From: Bacillota bacterium
GTDB lineage: Bacteria > Bacillota > Clostridia > Oscillospirales > Ruminococcaceae
DNA length: 38,825 nt
Assembly (NCBI GenBank): GCA_023431215.1
Contig: JAEYXR010000028.1
Location: forward strand, 1 to 38,825
Reading direction: 5' to 3'
This document shows, piece by piece, positions 13,998 through 23,248 of the stretch (positions within the stretch are counted from its first letter, which is position 1; each line of letters opens with the position of its first letter). The position numbers were made by a program, and so were the translations under genes. The notes under the pieces were generated by a model. The model was not told the DNA's origin. It ran no database searches and saw only the letters and a list, made by a program, of their open reading frames with translations.

Positions 13998-16930
13998 ACA
14001 TTAAACAACCCTTCTAATATTTTTGTATTTTCATCTAGTATGGTTTGGGAGCACCCAGATTGGAGTTGAACAACATTGTCGTATTTACTGTTTATATCCA
14101 CATCAGATGACAAAATCGTATTGTATTTTTTTATGAGTTCCTCTTCTTTAATGTTTGAATCCTCATTGTGCAAAATTATCTTAGGACATTTTAAGTTTGA
14201 GGCTACCTCTGCAACGATTCGATTATGTCCATTAAGATCTACAAATAAGTCTATAGGAAGATTGGCAAAACATTTTTCACATTCTCTTTTGAAGATTTTA
14301 CTTTCAATTTTTTTGCGTAGTTTTTTGGGCAAAATTCTCAATCCTATTTTTTCACCTGCAGTATAATCAGGATAACTTAAAAAAGAAATATAATTTACTT
14401 TCTCGGGCAGGCTCTCTAAGCGAAATGCTTTTTGCATCAAATCATACTCGTAGAAATAAAGGAAATAGTTATTTTTATTTTTATCTAATCTCTTTAAATA
14501 CTCACGGACTGTATAAGTTATAGGCGAGCGAGGATCAAAGGTCCCTGCATAGATAAAAATATTTTTTTTGTTATTTCTTGATGTTTCAAATGTCTTGCAA
14601 CTATTTTTATCTAGAAAAATATGTTTGCAAACATCGCTTGCTGCACTGGGCTTGTCATACCTGCAATATTCTTTAATAAAATCAGAATCGTCATAATTGC
14701 GAGGCAGCAGCATTTCTTTCAAAAGATCCTCCACCTTATACACTATGGGAAATGGCAACTTGTCCCATGTGAGATAAACGCCTCGATTTTCCATGTAACT
14801 TTCAAAATCATATTGAAAAAGAATAATTTTTTTTCTAAGGTTCGCATAATCAAAAAACACACTAGAGTAATCCGTAATCAAACCATCAGTGGCATTAAGA
14901 ACGTCGTAGACTTCAAAATTATCAGGAAAAGAAACAATGTGTTTATAATTACTGGTATCTAACTTTAATTTATTAAAATTATGCAATTTAACAAGCAACA
15001 AAAAGTCTTCTGGTAATTCGTCATCCAAAAAATCAAAAAATTCCATAATATTTTGTTTTTGTAAATTGGATTCAAAGGAACCGGCAGCACCTCTGAAGGT
15101 AGGCAAATAAGCATAAACTGTCTTTCTTTCATAGTGAAGCTGCTCTCTTACTTGCGCTCTTCTTTCTTTATTGAAAAAAATAACATTCCTAATGTAGCCA
15201 GACTGCAAAGCGCTTCCTGTAAATAAATTGTCTTCCATGAAACCAGAAAAAAGCTTCTCCTTCATATACGCGCTTGGAAAGGTTTGCAAATCCGCAAGGG
15301 TATGTGTCCTTTGCAGGTGCCCTTGTGTCTCAGAATGACAATCTCGACCCATAACCTTCAAGGGGGTTCCATGTGCAGTACTGATAAGAACTTGATTTGT
15401 CCGCTTGATATATTGAGAAGGCATATAGAGATCTGTAGCAACATATTTGGCTCGAGCTAGCAATTGGTAAAATCGTATTGATTGCCACCCAATAAGGGTT
15501 ACTTGCATATTGTACTGTTGCAGGATTGCACCTATTCGAGCTTTATTTTGTTTGGTATAGGTTAAAAATACCTTGAGGTTACTGTAATCCTTTTGATTTA
15601 ATTGCTCTATAATTCTAAAGATATTGCCTGCCAAATCAGTGCCGTTTTTAGAATCCAACAGAACGTAATTTTTTTTCAGCCCTTTTTTCAGGCTGTGAAC
15701 ATATATAGATTGTTTCATATACTTTTTTATTGAGTTTAGATAGTTGTTAAAATCCGTTTTAATACTTCCTCTGACAAAAGCATTATAGGACTTTCGAAGA
15801 GCCTCTCGCAGAAGGGAGCCTCGTGGGAATAGCTTTGCTACTAGTTGCCTTCTTTTTGAACCCACAGGCAATATACGCAAAGCGAACTTTTTAACCTTAT
15901 AACGGAAAGTTTGTTCATAACGAAAAATTTCCAATGTGTTTTTTTGCATAAAATTTATATAATTAATAGACAACGCAGCCAAGATACTTTCATACCACGG
16001 TGTATGCTTTGCATACTTAAAGAAAGTTTCCGAATAGGGCATATCGTTATTTTTCCAGGGCTTCAGTCCACCCGCAAAATGAATTACATAAGGGTCATCA
16101 AGCGCGTTTTCATAAATTACTTTCGTTTCGCCAACAAGCTGCTTTCTGATATAGTCGGCATTTTCTGTCCCAACAACATTCCATTTTGAGTTTAAATCTA
16201 GAATGTGGTTAGCACACAATTCATTTAATACATCCTGCTCTTGATAGTTATATCCTTTCGTCTTCAGTTTAAATAAGGCTTCATCTAAGAACTTATCTTT
16301 TCTACATTTCATAAGGTTTAAAACTATAACACCTGTATTGTAATATTTTTGAGCAGTACCGGCTCCCAAATAGTCTGCAATGTATGTGTCAACAGGCATG
16401 TGAGGGGCAAATCCTGATGTTTTCTTTTCGTTGGAAATATGCATTTTCATTATCACATCGTCGACTGCCGCCATATAATAATTGGATATATCGATATTGA
16501 ATAGTTCTGCCGAGTCTTTTTCAAAGATTAAATCCGTATCTAAAACCAACATTTTGCTATATTCACAAAATGAATTGGACATCAAAAAGATTTTAAAACA
16601 AGCAACCACAGAGAAGTGTGCCCAAGTATCAATTTTAATTAGATTTAAAACCTTCTTCATATTAATAAATCGAATAGAAAAATTAGGCTTATTTTCAATC
16701 AAAGACAATATTAACTTTTTATTTCTGGGGGAAATATCATACTCCATAATAAAAACATCGTAGAAATTTTCATTGTAGCTATTGCTTATTATAGATTGAA
16801 TAGTAATACCGCAATAAGGAGAATATTGATCGCTCGTGCATAGAGCAATTGATATTGTATCTTTTACAAACACTTTTGGAACCGCATCCATTTTTAAGTC
16901 GTACTCAATAGTAAAGTTTGATATATCCAT
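13994..16930 (-). CDS. Large fusion: GT8 glycosyltransferase + CDP-glycerol glycerophosphotransferase-like (TagF) + third domain
   Basis: A 978-residue protein. Residues about 15-310 form a GT8 galactosyl/glucosyltransferase: DTISIALCTSDQYSPYC, the metal-binding DxD in MLVLDTDLIFEKD, YYNTGVIVLNLMKCR, and VIHFAGGLKPWKN. After a basic linker, residues about 415-780 form a CDP-glycerol:polyglycerol phosphate transferase domain: LISTAHGTPLKVMGRD with its key His, AYLPTFRG, LLVKLHNFN and GLITDYSSVFFDYANLRKK. Residues about 790-978 are a further alpha/beta segment starting NIFIYAGTFDPRSP, resembling part of a GT-B transferase, which I cannot name. TagF-like proteins polymerise or prime teichoic-acid-like chains with glycerol phosphate or ribitol phosphate. 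No CDP-glycerol synthesis gene is visible here. Located mid-operon, with low GC. Confidence 0.88.
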   Translation of the reverse strand: MDISNFTIEYDLKMDAVPKVFVKDTISIALCTSDQYSPYCGITIQSIISNSYNENFYDVFIMEYDISPRNKKLILSLIENKPNFSIRFINMKKVLNLIKIDTWAHFSVVACFKIFLMSNSFCEYSKMLVLDTDLIFEKDSAELFNIDISNYYMAAVDDVIMKMHISNEKKTSGFAPHMPVDTYIADYLGAGTAQKYYNTGVIVLNLMKCRKDKFLDEALFKLKTKGYNYQEQDVLNELCANHILDLNSKWNVVGTENADYIRKQLVGETKVIYENALDDPYVIHFAGGLKPWKNNDMPYSETFFKYAKHTPWYESILAALSINYINFMQKNTLEIFRYEQTFRYKVKKFALRILPVGSKRRQLVAKLFPRGSLLREALRKSYNAFVRGSIKTDFNNYLNSIKKYMKQSIYVHSLKKGLKKNYVLLDSKNGTDLAGNIFRIIEQLNQKDYSNLKVFLTYTKQNKARIGAILQQYNMQVTLIGWQSIRFYQLLARAKYVATDLYMPSQYIKRTNQVLISTAHGTPLKVMGRDCHSETQGHLQRTHTLADLQTFPSAYMKEKLFSGFMEDNLFTGSALQSGYIRNVIFFNKERRAQVREQLHYERKTVYAYLPTFRGAAGSFESNLQKQNIMEFFDFLDDELPEDFLLLVKLHNFNKLKLDTSNYKHIVSFPDNFEVYDVLNATDGLITDYSSVFFDYANLRKKIILFQYDFESYMENRGVYLTWDKLPFPIVYKVEDLLKEMLLPRNYDDSDFIKEYCRYDKPSAASDVCKHIFLDKNSCKTFETSRNNKKNIFIYAGTFDPRSPITYTVREYLKRLDKNKNNYFLYFYEYDLMQKAFRLESLPEKVNYISFLSYPDYTAGEKIGLRILPKKLRKKIESKIFKRECEKCFANLPIDLFVDLNGHNRIVAEVASNLKCPKIILHNEDSNIKEEELIKKYNTILSSDVDINSKYDNVVQLQSGCSQTILDENTKILEGLFNV

Positions 16931-16953
16931 TGTTTGTCCCCTTCAAAGTCATT

Positions 16954-17925
16954 TCATCTTATACTGCGTTTTTTTGCTAATATATAATTTTTAACTTTTT
17001 CCCGCCGCTTTGAACCAATTGGCAGAATTGGGTCAAAAACAAACCTTAGCCACTTGTCAACTGATATAGACACATATCGTTTTATAACATTTAACGTACC
17101 ACCTAGCCTGTTAGTGTTACGAAAAAACACCATTTGCAGCTCCTTCACACTCCACTGCTCATATGTGGTTATATGGTAGATAAAAATCCCATATAGCATT
17201 TCGCCAATAAAGGCAGGAGTGCGCATCATCATTGGGCTATATCCGGTGGAATTTATTTTTCTTTCCACTTCAAACATAATAGGAAACTGCAGTTCACACA
17301 AACGATAAAATAGTTCTTTTTTTAAAACATAGCAATTAAACCCTCTATGCATATTACCAGCAAAATATTGACGCGCTGATTTGGAATATTCCGGTGCCAT
17401 TTTATCTATAAGGTCGTATAGTAAATCGAATGATGATTTCTCAAAAAAGTTATCTATATAAGCAGCCCACATATCATGAACCGTTTCTTTTTTGCCATGT
17501 GGAGTTGGTATTCTTCTTACATCAGCATATTCCGATACAATAATATCGTAATCTTGTATTATTTGTTGCATCGCTTTAGCATCCAAGAGTCCAAATTTAA
17601 CCTTGCTATGAGGCATTAGAGATGTGCATGGAATCATATTATATTCATCAGTCTTAAATCGATGCTGCGCAAAGGAAAGGTACCTCCTATAATGACATAA
17701 ACCATAATAGTCAGCTTGTACATTTTTCCACGCCCAATACTGAACTGTAAATTCACTGAAACTCATGCGTTTTTCAGAAATATTATCGCCAGTATCATCT
17801 CCCAATATGTTCATTTCTCTTTTGTCGAAAATGGCACCACATCGCACTGGTACGTAAATTGAATTATCAATAAGCTCGCTTTCAATATCAATTCGGTGTG
17901 AAACAAATATTTTTATATCGTTCAC
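16954..17925 (-). CDS. DUF4422-domain glycosyltransferase-like protein
   Basis: A 323-residue protein matching the DUF4422 family, commonly found in capsule and O-antigen loci and thought to be a glycosyltransferase. Characteristic segments are IKIFVSHRIDIES, SIYVPVRCGAIFDKRE, GDDTGDNIS, and FTVQYWAWKNVQADYYGLCHYRRYLSF near residues 65-92, with a conserved MHRGFNCYVLKKELFY later. I place the start at a GTG (17925): AAGGAG lies seven bases upstream and the family's usual N-terminus begins here. An upstream ATG at 17982 would add 19 residues and has no nearby ribosome binding site. It lies between the GT2 gene and the large fusion gene. Confidence 0.87.
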   Translation of the reverse strand: MNDIKIFVSHRIDIESELIDNSIYVPVRCGAIFDKREMNILGDDTGDNISEKRMSFSEFTVQYWAWKNVQADYYGLCHYRRYLSFAQHRFKTDEYNMIPCTSLMPHSKVKFGLLDAKAMQQIIQDYDIIVSEYADVRRIPTPHGKKETVHDMWAAYIDNFFEKSSFDLLYDLIDKMAPEYSKSARQYFAGNMHRGFNCYVLKKELFYRLCELQFPIMFEVERKINSTGYSPMMMRTPAFIGEMLYGIFIYHITTYEQWSVKELQMVFFRNTNRLGGTLNVIKRYVSISVDKWLRFVFDPILPIGSKRREKVKNYILAKKRSIR

Positions 17926-17997
17926 GAATAGGCTCCTTCTAACATAAGTATTTACGACTGCAACAAATTGAATATTTTTCATTGTATCATTCTAAAT

Positions 17998-18789
17998 TCA
18001 ACTCCATTGCCTCGACTTGTATTTTTTTAACATTTTGTAGGGTACTAATCCCGCAATCAAAGGCTTTATCACATAAAAGCTATATTTTGGTAGAAGGTGT
18101 AGACTATTAAATCTTATTGCTCTTGTAACAGTTTCATTTATCCTAATATTAAAAGGTATTTTTGTTCGAAAACTATGTTGGATATTATAGTCAAATAAAA
18201 TTTGCTGTAAATTAGCTCCGTAAAACTCTTTTTTGTAAAGCCTTAGTAGAAGATCGTAATCTTCGCAAGCGTTACACCATTTAGATTCATTGTATCCATT
18301 AACAGCCATAAGACATTCTTTTTTAAAGCATAGCGTAGGATGTATAAATGGTTGGGTAACCAGAAAGTCTTTTATTTGTGGAAATTCAGGAAGTATACGT
18401 TTAGCTAAATTCTTTTTGTTATCACACAGATTAACATTACATCCTACAAAGTCAATTGTATTATTCGACTCCAAAAAATCCACTTGCTTAAATAGCCGAT
18501 GGGTATGAGAGATATCATCATCATCCATTCGGCAAATAAGTTCACCTTTAGCCATAGAAATACATAAATTCAATTTCATAGACAAACTTATGCATTCCTT
18601 TGAATGAATAATTTTAACTCTCTTATCATCTAAATTATCTAGATATTCGTTTGCCTCAGACGAAGCACCATTTTCACAAATAATAAATTCAAAGTCACGA
18701 TAGCTCTGGGCTAAAATAGAAGATACCGCAAGCTGTAGCCTCTCTGTATTCTCTTTTTTACAATTTGTACCCATTACTATCGAAACCAC
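17998..18789 (-). CDS. GT2-family glycosyltransferase
   Basis: A 263-residue inverting GT-A glycosyltransferase. It opens with VSIVMGTNCKKENTERLQLA, has the Asp-rich nucleotide-sugar/metal site CRMDDDDISH near residue 89, and the catalytic-base region WCNACEDYDLLLRLYK near residue 174. The C-terminus has no clear membrane helix, so it is probably a cytoplasmic, membrane-associated enzyme adding one sugar to the lipid-linked repeat. The start is a GTG, eight bases after AAGGAAG. Part of the minus-strand polysaccharide operon, directly after the ABC ATPase. Confidence 0.92.
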   Translation of the reverse strand: MVSIVMGTNCKKENTERLQLAVSSILAQSYRDFEFIICENGASSEANEYLDNLDDKRVKIIHSKECISLSMKLNLCISMAKGELICRMDDDDISHTHRLFKQVDFLESNNTIDFVGCNVNLCDNKKNLAKRILPEFPQIKDFLVTQPFIHPTLCFKKECLMAVNGYNESKWCNACEDYDLLLRLYKKEFYGANLQQILFDYNIQHSFRTKIPFNIRINETVTRAIRFNSLHLLPKYSFYVIKPLIAGLVPYKMLKKYKSRQWS

Positions 18790-18807
18790 AAATAAAACTT
18801 CCTTTAT

Positions 18808-19539
18808 CTATAAATAATATTGATCACAGACTTCATCTGCCTGGCCAACCATTTTTATTTCTCCATGATCCAACCAAAGTACTCTATCGCATATTTCGCG
18901 AATCTGACTCAGCGAATGTGAGACTAACAAAACTGTTGTGCCGCCGCTCATCATTTCCAGCATGCGGGCATGACTTTTCTTTTGAAACGCTTCATCACCA
19001 ACCGATAATATCTCATCAACGATTAAAATTTCAGGACTGACCATAGTTGCTACCGAAAATGCTAAACGGGTAAGCATTCCCGAAGAATAATTACGTATGG
19101 GAACATCAATAAATTTACCAAGCTCTGAAAATCCCAAAATTTCATTAAATTTTGATTTTAGAAATTCTTCACTATATCCAAGTATTGCACCATTTAAAAA
19201 AATATTTTCTCGTCCTGTAAGATCAAAATCAAAACCCGAGCCAAGCTCAAGCATTGGCACAATATTACCTACACAGTTGACTATGCCTTCTGAGGGTTTT
19301 AAAATACCGGAGATAACCTTTAAAAGAGTACTTTTGCCCGAACCATTTCGCCCAATAATACCAAAAACTTCACCACGACCAATTTCAATACTAATATTTT
19401 TTAAAGCCCAAAATTCGGAATAGGTTAACTTGCCAGAAAGCTTCTGTGTGATAAATTCCTTCAATGACATAATTTTATCATCGCTCAGGCTAAACTTCAT
19501 CGAAACATTTCTTATTTCTATCATTTTTTCAGATGACAT
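18808..19539 (-). CDS. Polysaccharide/teichoic acid ABC transporter, ATP-binding subunit (TagH/Wzt type, short form)
   Basis: A 243-residue ABC ATPase. Walker A is IGRNGSGKSTLLKV, the signature is NYSSGMLTRLAF, Walker B is ILIVDEILSVGDEAF, and the H-loop is LLVSHSLSQI. The VGDEAFQKK sequence after Walker B is typical of the O-antigen and teichoic acid exporter subfamily. It lacks the C-terminal extension of long Wzt proteins, which recognises a modified glycan terminus, so the chain is probably exported without such end-cap recognition. It pairs with the permease encoded 12 bp upstream and energises transfer of a lipid-linked polymer across the membrane. Confidence 0.93.
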   Translation of the reverse strand: MSSEKMIEIRNVSMKFSLSDDKIMSLKEFITQKLSGKLTYSEFWALKNISIEIGRGEVFGIIGRNGSGKSTLLKVISGILKPSEGIVNCVGNIVPMLELGSGFDFDLTGRENIFLNGAILGYSEEFLKSKFNEILGFSELGKFIDVPIRNYSSGMLTRLAFSVATMVSPEILIVDEILSVGDEAFQKKSHARMLEMMSGGTTVLLVSHSLSQIREICDRVLWLDHGEIKMVGQADEVCDQYYL

Positions 19540-19551
19540 TTCAAGACACTC

Positions 19552-21027
19552 CTAGAGGTACAAAACAAATTTGTCCTGTGATTTTTTGAAAATCCATGTT
19601 CCAATCAACAGTGATGCTGTTGCAAATAACGCACATTGAACATACATTAGTGGTTCAGGTGAAACACCATCAATAATAATAATACGCGTAAATTTGACAA
19701 AATAATGCATAGGATTAATTTTTAAAACAAAACTCATACTTTCAGGTAGGATGGATTCAGGATAAAACAAGGGAGTCATATACATCCAAATCATACTTAA
19801 TACACCCCAAAGGAATTGGGTATCACGGAAAAAGACCATAGACGATGCTAGGATCATTCCAATTCCTAAGCTAAAAATAAGCAAACATACTAATTCAAAT
19901 GGTAGTAACAGGTAAGCTTTTGTTGGCCGCATGCCTGATATCAGTACTACTACCAATAAAGGAATCAAAGATATAAGCAAGTTTATTAAAGAAGATAAAA
20001 CCCTTGTTAAAGGATAAATGTATTTGGGTACATATACTTTCTTGATTAAACTTGCATTTCCAACTATTGAACCCAAAGTTAAACCACAGGATTCTGTAAA
20101 GAAATTAAACATAACAATACCACTTATAAGGTATACTGAATAATTTGGAATATCAAATCGGAATAAATTTGAAAAAACTAAATACTGAACTATCATGGTA
20201 AGCAGCGGATTTAAAAAGCTCCAAAGTACTCCTAGTACCGACCGTTTATATTTGGTCTTAAAGTCGCGGGCAACAAGCTGCTTTATCAGAAAGGCATATT
20301 TTTGAAGGCTATAGATAACGATGAATAAAAGACAGCGTTTTCCCTGTTTTACCCTAATAATTGCAATCCAAAAATATATTAAAATAAGCAGTGCGCCTAT
20401 TGAAGCAAATTTCCAGTAGTGTAAACCCGTCCATATATAGTCTTCACCTAAAACTGAAAAGCATAGCCGTCCTTGAATAGGTATACCATTTATCACCAGC
20501 TTAAATGTATTATTTGTCTCGCTACTGCTGTTCATCAGTGGCGACACAGCACTACCAGAAACAGCATCCTGAGATGTTATTCGCAGTTTAACTGGTACTT
20601 GATAGAGATTTTCTATGGGTGGCTCAAAAATTAGAACACTTTGGTAACCTTCCGTCATATTAGAAGCTGAAATTGATTGCGAAGCAAGAATATTTTCATC
20701 TAGCAAATTGATCAATTCAATGGTAACATTCCCCTCGTTTAAGCGTCCATAGGTACCCCACACCAAATTGATTTTCTCTACTCTCTGCACCTCACTAGTA
20801 AATTCTTGTTCTATAATTGTACCCGCAACAAGCTCTACCGACCCAGAAGTTGCGGGCAAAGATGAAATATTGCTTCTAGATGTACGAAAATGCAAAGCTT
20901 CACCTGCCAAAAAATAAAACGCAACAGTTAAAACAACATATATTAGTATGACAAGTGTACCAATTTTTTTAATGGTAAGATGTTTATTATCGCTTGGTTT
21001 AAAAAATATCTCATATACCTTATTCAT
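19552..21027 (-). CDS. Polysaccharide ABC transporter permease with an extracytoplasmic N-terminal domain (TagG/Wzm type)
   Basis: A 491-residue membrane protein, first gene of the glycan operon. Residues about 235-491 are the ABC-2 permease: RDFKTKYKRSVLGVLWSFLNPL is the coupling-helix signature, followed by six membrane helices and FYPESILPESMSFVLKINPMHYF. In front is an unusual extension: a helix at about residues 24-44, a roughly 150-residue beta-rich extracytoplasmic region (for example GTIIEQEFTSEVQRVEKINL), and a second helix near 205-222. Standard TagG/Wzm proteins are about 260-280 residues, so the extension is an added domain, perhaps binding the glycan or cell wall outside. The function of this domain is inference. 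Confidence 0.9.
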   Translation of the reverse strand: MNKVYEIFFKPSDNKHLTIKKIGTLVILIYVVLTVAFYFLAGEALHFRTSRSNISSLPATSGSVELVAGTIIEQEFTSEVQRVEKINLVWGTYGRLNEGNVTIELINLLDENILASQSISASNMTEGYQSVLIFEPPIENLYQVPVKLRITSQDAVSGSAVSPLMNSSSETNNTFKLVINGIPIQGRLCFSVLGEDYIWTGLHYWKFASIGALLILIYFWIAIIRVKQGKRCLLFIVIYSLQKYAFLIKQLVARDFKTKYKRSVLGVLWSFLNPLLTMIVQYLVFSNLFRFDIPNYSVYLISGIVMFNFFTESCGLTLGSIVGNASLIKKVYVPKYIYPLTRVLSSLINLLISLIPLLVVVLISGMRPTKAYLLLPFELVCLLIFSLGIGMILASSMVFFRDTQFLWGVLSMIWMYMTPLFYPESILPESMSFVLKINPMHYFVKFTRIIIIDGVSPEPLMYVQCALFATASLLIGTWIFKKSQDKFVLYL

Positions 21028-21156
21028 GTTTTGGTGACGCCCCTTAAATCTTTCCGCAAATTTATATAAATATATTTCAGAAATTTAAATAAACAAAATA
21101 GATTTTTAAAAATTCGCATCTTATCTTTTGTATCTATATAGACCTAATAATTCATT

Positions 21157-21184
21157 ATTCTATTTTTATATTGTGTCGTCGCAA
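21157..21184 (-). promoter_or_regulatory. Predicted promoter for the polysaccharide operon
   Basis: On the minus strand TTGCGA (21184-21179) and TAGAAT (21162-21157) are spaced by 16 bp. It would give a leader of about 120 nt before the permease start at 21027 and is the best candidate in the gap. Confidence 0.4.
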
Positions 21185-21266
21185 TTACCTTTAGGCTATC
21201 ATTATTATACTGTAAAAGGCTTGCAAATACAACCTTCCTATGGCTTCTCTTCTGTGTAAAGCAACC

Positions 21267-21368
21267 TTATTTCAGCATATAGTAGTCACCTTCATACTCA
21301 TATGGTTTTATCCGACTTATTGACTACTCAACTCCTATTCCCACCAGAATAGAATCATAAATAGAGCT
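21267..21368 (-). pseudogene. Coding-like remnant of an unknown gene, with an internal stop
   Basis: On the minus strand one frame reads SSIYDSILVGIGVE, a TAG, then SISRIKPYEYEGDYYMLK and a TAA. Composition and the clean ending look like the C-terminal ~33 residues of a decayed protein rather than random DNA. No start or ribosome binding site is visible. I do not recognise the family. Apart from this and the predicted promoter, the gap 21028-21534 shows nothing else that I can support. Confidence 0.3.
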
Positions 21369-21534
21369 CTTAAATTTTCTAAATACATATTATTTTCTAT
21401 ATAAAGTCAAAGTATCGGCAAATTCTGCCATTCCCCAAAATTTCACCCATATATTATACCCCTGAATGACCTAGGCGTTACCTAGCCCGGGAACATAAGC
21501 CAAAGGAACATAGGATTTTGAAAGGGGAATGTAT

Positions 21535-22653
21535 ATGAAACCAACGGAAAAGACCACCTGTACCCTATGTGGTGCAGCAGTACCACAGAACGAAACCATC
21601 ACCATGGGAGACTCTATCCTCTGCAGCGACTGTGCAGAAGAACACACAACAATTTGTAGCCGGTGCGATGAACGAATCTGGAGCGTGGATGACTGCGGCA
21701 ACGATGATATGAGCCTGTGCAGCCACTGCCATGACCAGTACTACACCACCTGCGAGCACTGCGGCTGCCTGCTGAGTTACAGCAACGCCTATTACCCGGA
21801 CGACGATGACGAGTACCCCTACTGCTACCAGTGCTACCAGGAGCAAACACGGCATACCTTTCTCCATGAGTATGGCTATCGCCCGGAGCCTTTATTCCAT
21901 GGCAACGGCAACAGATACTTTGGGGTAGAGCTGGAAATTGACGACGGCGGTAAAAGCAACAGCAATGCCAAGGTAATCTCAGAGGTTGCAAATACTGCTG
22001 AAAACCATATCTACATCAAAACGGATGGCTCACTGGAGGATGGGTTGGAAATCGTCACCCATCCCATGACACTGGAGTATCACAGGCAGCAGATGCCTTG
22101 GCGAGAGATAGCAGAAAAAGCACTGGCGCTGGACTATTACAGTCATCGGACGGACACCTGCGGATTGCATGTACATGTAAATAGAACAAGCTTCGGAGAA
22201 ACCCGAGAGATACAAGATGAATGTATCTCCCGGGTTTTATTTGTTGTAGAGCGCTTTTGGGAGGAACTGCTGCGGTTTAGCAGACGTACACAAAGCCAGG
22301 TAAACCGCTGGGCTGCCCGGTACGGCTACAAAAGCTGCCCCAAAGAGATATTGGAGCACGCACAGAAAAATTATGCAGGCAGGTATACCTGTGTTAATCT
22401 GCTCAACTACGATACCATAGAGTTTCGCATGTTCCGAGGGACACTTAAGATAAATACAATTTTGGCCACTATTGAGCTTGTGGATGAAATCTGTGCCTTA
22501 GCGGATACCATGTGCGACGCAGAGCTGACCGACCTCTCATGGCCGGATTTTGTTGCAAGAATTGATGCCATAGAAAAGCCCGAACTTATCCAGTATCTAA
22601 AAGAGCGCAGGCTCTATGTCAACGATCAAGTTAACGCTACGGAGGAGGTGTAG
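21535..22653 (+). CDS. Amidoligase with N-terminal zinc-ribbon repeats
   Basis: A 372-residue protein. Residues about 8-110 carry six CxxC pairs (CTLC, CSDC, CSRC, CSHC, CEHC, CYQC), consistent with three small zinc-binding ribbons. Residues about 125-330 form an amidoligase domain of the glutamine-synthetase-like fold: RYFGVELEIDDGG, IKTDGSLEDGLEIVTHP, CGLHVHVNRTSFG and TIEFRMFRGTL hold the expected Glu and His metal/ATP ligands. Such enzymes join a carboxylate to an amine, often on a peptide or protein, using ATP. The ATG at 21535 is seven bases after AAGGGGA; the in-frame ATG at 21529 is too close. The next gene, two bases away, is a class II glutamine amidotransferase that could supply ammonia. 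Substrate unknown. Confidence 0.88.
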   Translation: MKPTEKTTCTLCGAAVPQNETITMGDSILCSDCAEEHTTICSRCDERIWSVDDCGNDDMSLCSHCHDQYYTTCEHCGCLLSYSNAYYPDDDDEYPYCYQCYQEQTRHTFLHEYGYRPEPLFHGNGNRYFGVELEIDDGGKSNSNAKVISEVANTAENHIYIKTDGSLEDGLEIVTHPMTLEYHRQQMPWREIAEKALALDYYSHRTDTCGLHVHVNRTSFGETREIQDECISRVLFVVERFWEELLRFSRRTQSQVNRWAARYGYKSCPKEILEHAQKNYAGRYTCVNLLNYDTIEFRMFRGTLKINTILATIELVDEICALADTMCDAELTDLSWPDFVARIDAIEKPELIQYLKERRLYVNDQVNATEEV

Positions 22654-22654
22654 T

Positions 22655-23248
22655 ATGTGCTGCTTATTTGGACTACTGGATTATAACAATTGCTTTACCC
22701 CCAAACAGCGTGAGCGGATTCTCCATGTTATGGCGAAAGAGTGTGAAGCCAGAGGTACAGATGCCACCGGTATCAGCTATCTTTCCGGCGGGCGGATGCG
22801 GGTGTTTAAGCGTGCTATCCGTGGCGGCGCTATGCACTTTCACCTGCCCCAAGGCGCTAACATCATCATGGGACACACCAGAATGACCACACAGGGCAGC
22901 GCAATCCACTGCTATAACAATCATCCTTTTTCAGGACACACTGCCAACGGAGCCTTTGCCCTTGCGCACAATGGTGTGCTCTGGAACGACAGCCAGCTAA
23001 GAAAACAGCTCTCCCTTCCTAAAACCAACATTGAAACAGACAGCTATTTCGCAGTACAGCTCTTGGAGCAGGAGAATATCATTGACTTTAAATCGCTGAA
23101 AAAGATGGCGGAAATGGTGGAGGGACAGTTTACCTTTACCGTACTAGACCACACCAACAGCTTATATATCATCAAAGGACAGAACCCCATGGCACTTTAT
23201 CATTTTGCCAAGGGGTTCTGGGCTGGCCGCATGCGAGGCTGCCAATAA
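22655..23248 (+). pseudogene. Class II glutamine amidotransferase, C-terminus lost at a junction with tctA
   Basis: Starts MCCLFGLLDYNNCFTP: removal of Met exposes the N-terminal Cys nucleophile of Ntn-type glutamine amidotransferases. Other active-site segments are GTDATGISYL, IMGHTRMTTQGS, NNHPFSG, LAHNGVLWN (the oxyanion-hole Asn-Gly) and the Asp in IETDSYFAVQLLE. Homology continues through YIIKGQNPMALYHFAKG at about 23214. After that the sequence becomes the TctA permease in another frame, and this frame stops at 23248. The enzyme normally continues for several dozen more residues, so the gene is truncated although the catalytic residues remain. GGAGGAGG precedes the start, inside the end of the amidoligase gene, so the pair is coupled. 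Some activity may survive; that is uncertain. Confidence 0.87.

Noticed and set aside
17926..17982. Longer DUF4422 protein starting at ATG 17982
   Set aside because: No ribosome binding site near it, whereas the GTG at 17925 has AAGGAG at ideal spacing and the family's N-terminus.
21614..21991. Minus-strand open frames opposite the amidoligase
   Set aside because: They are low-complexity shadows created by the Cys/Asp-rich zinc-ribbon codons.
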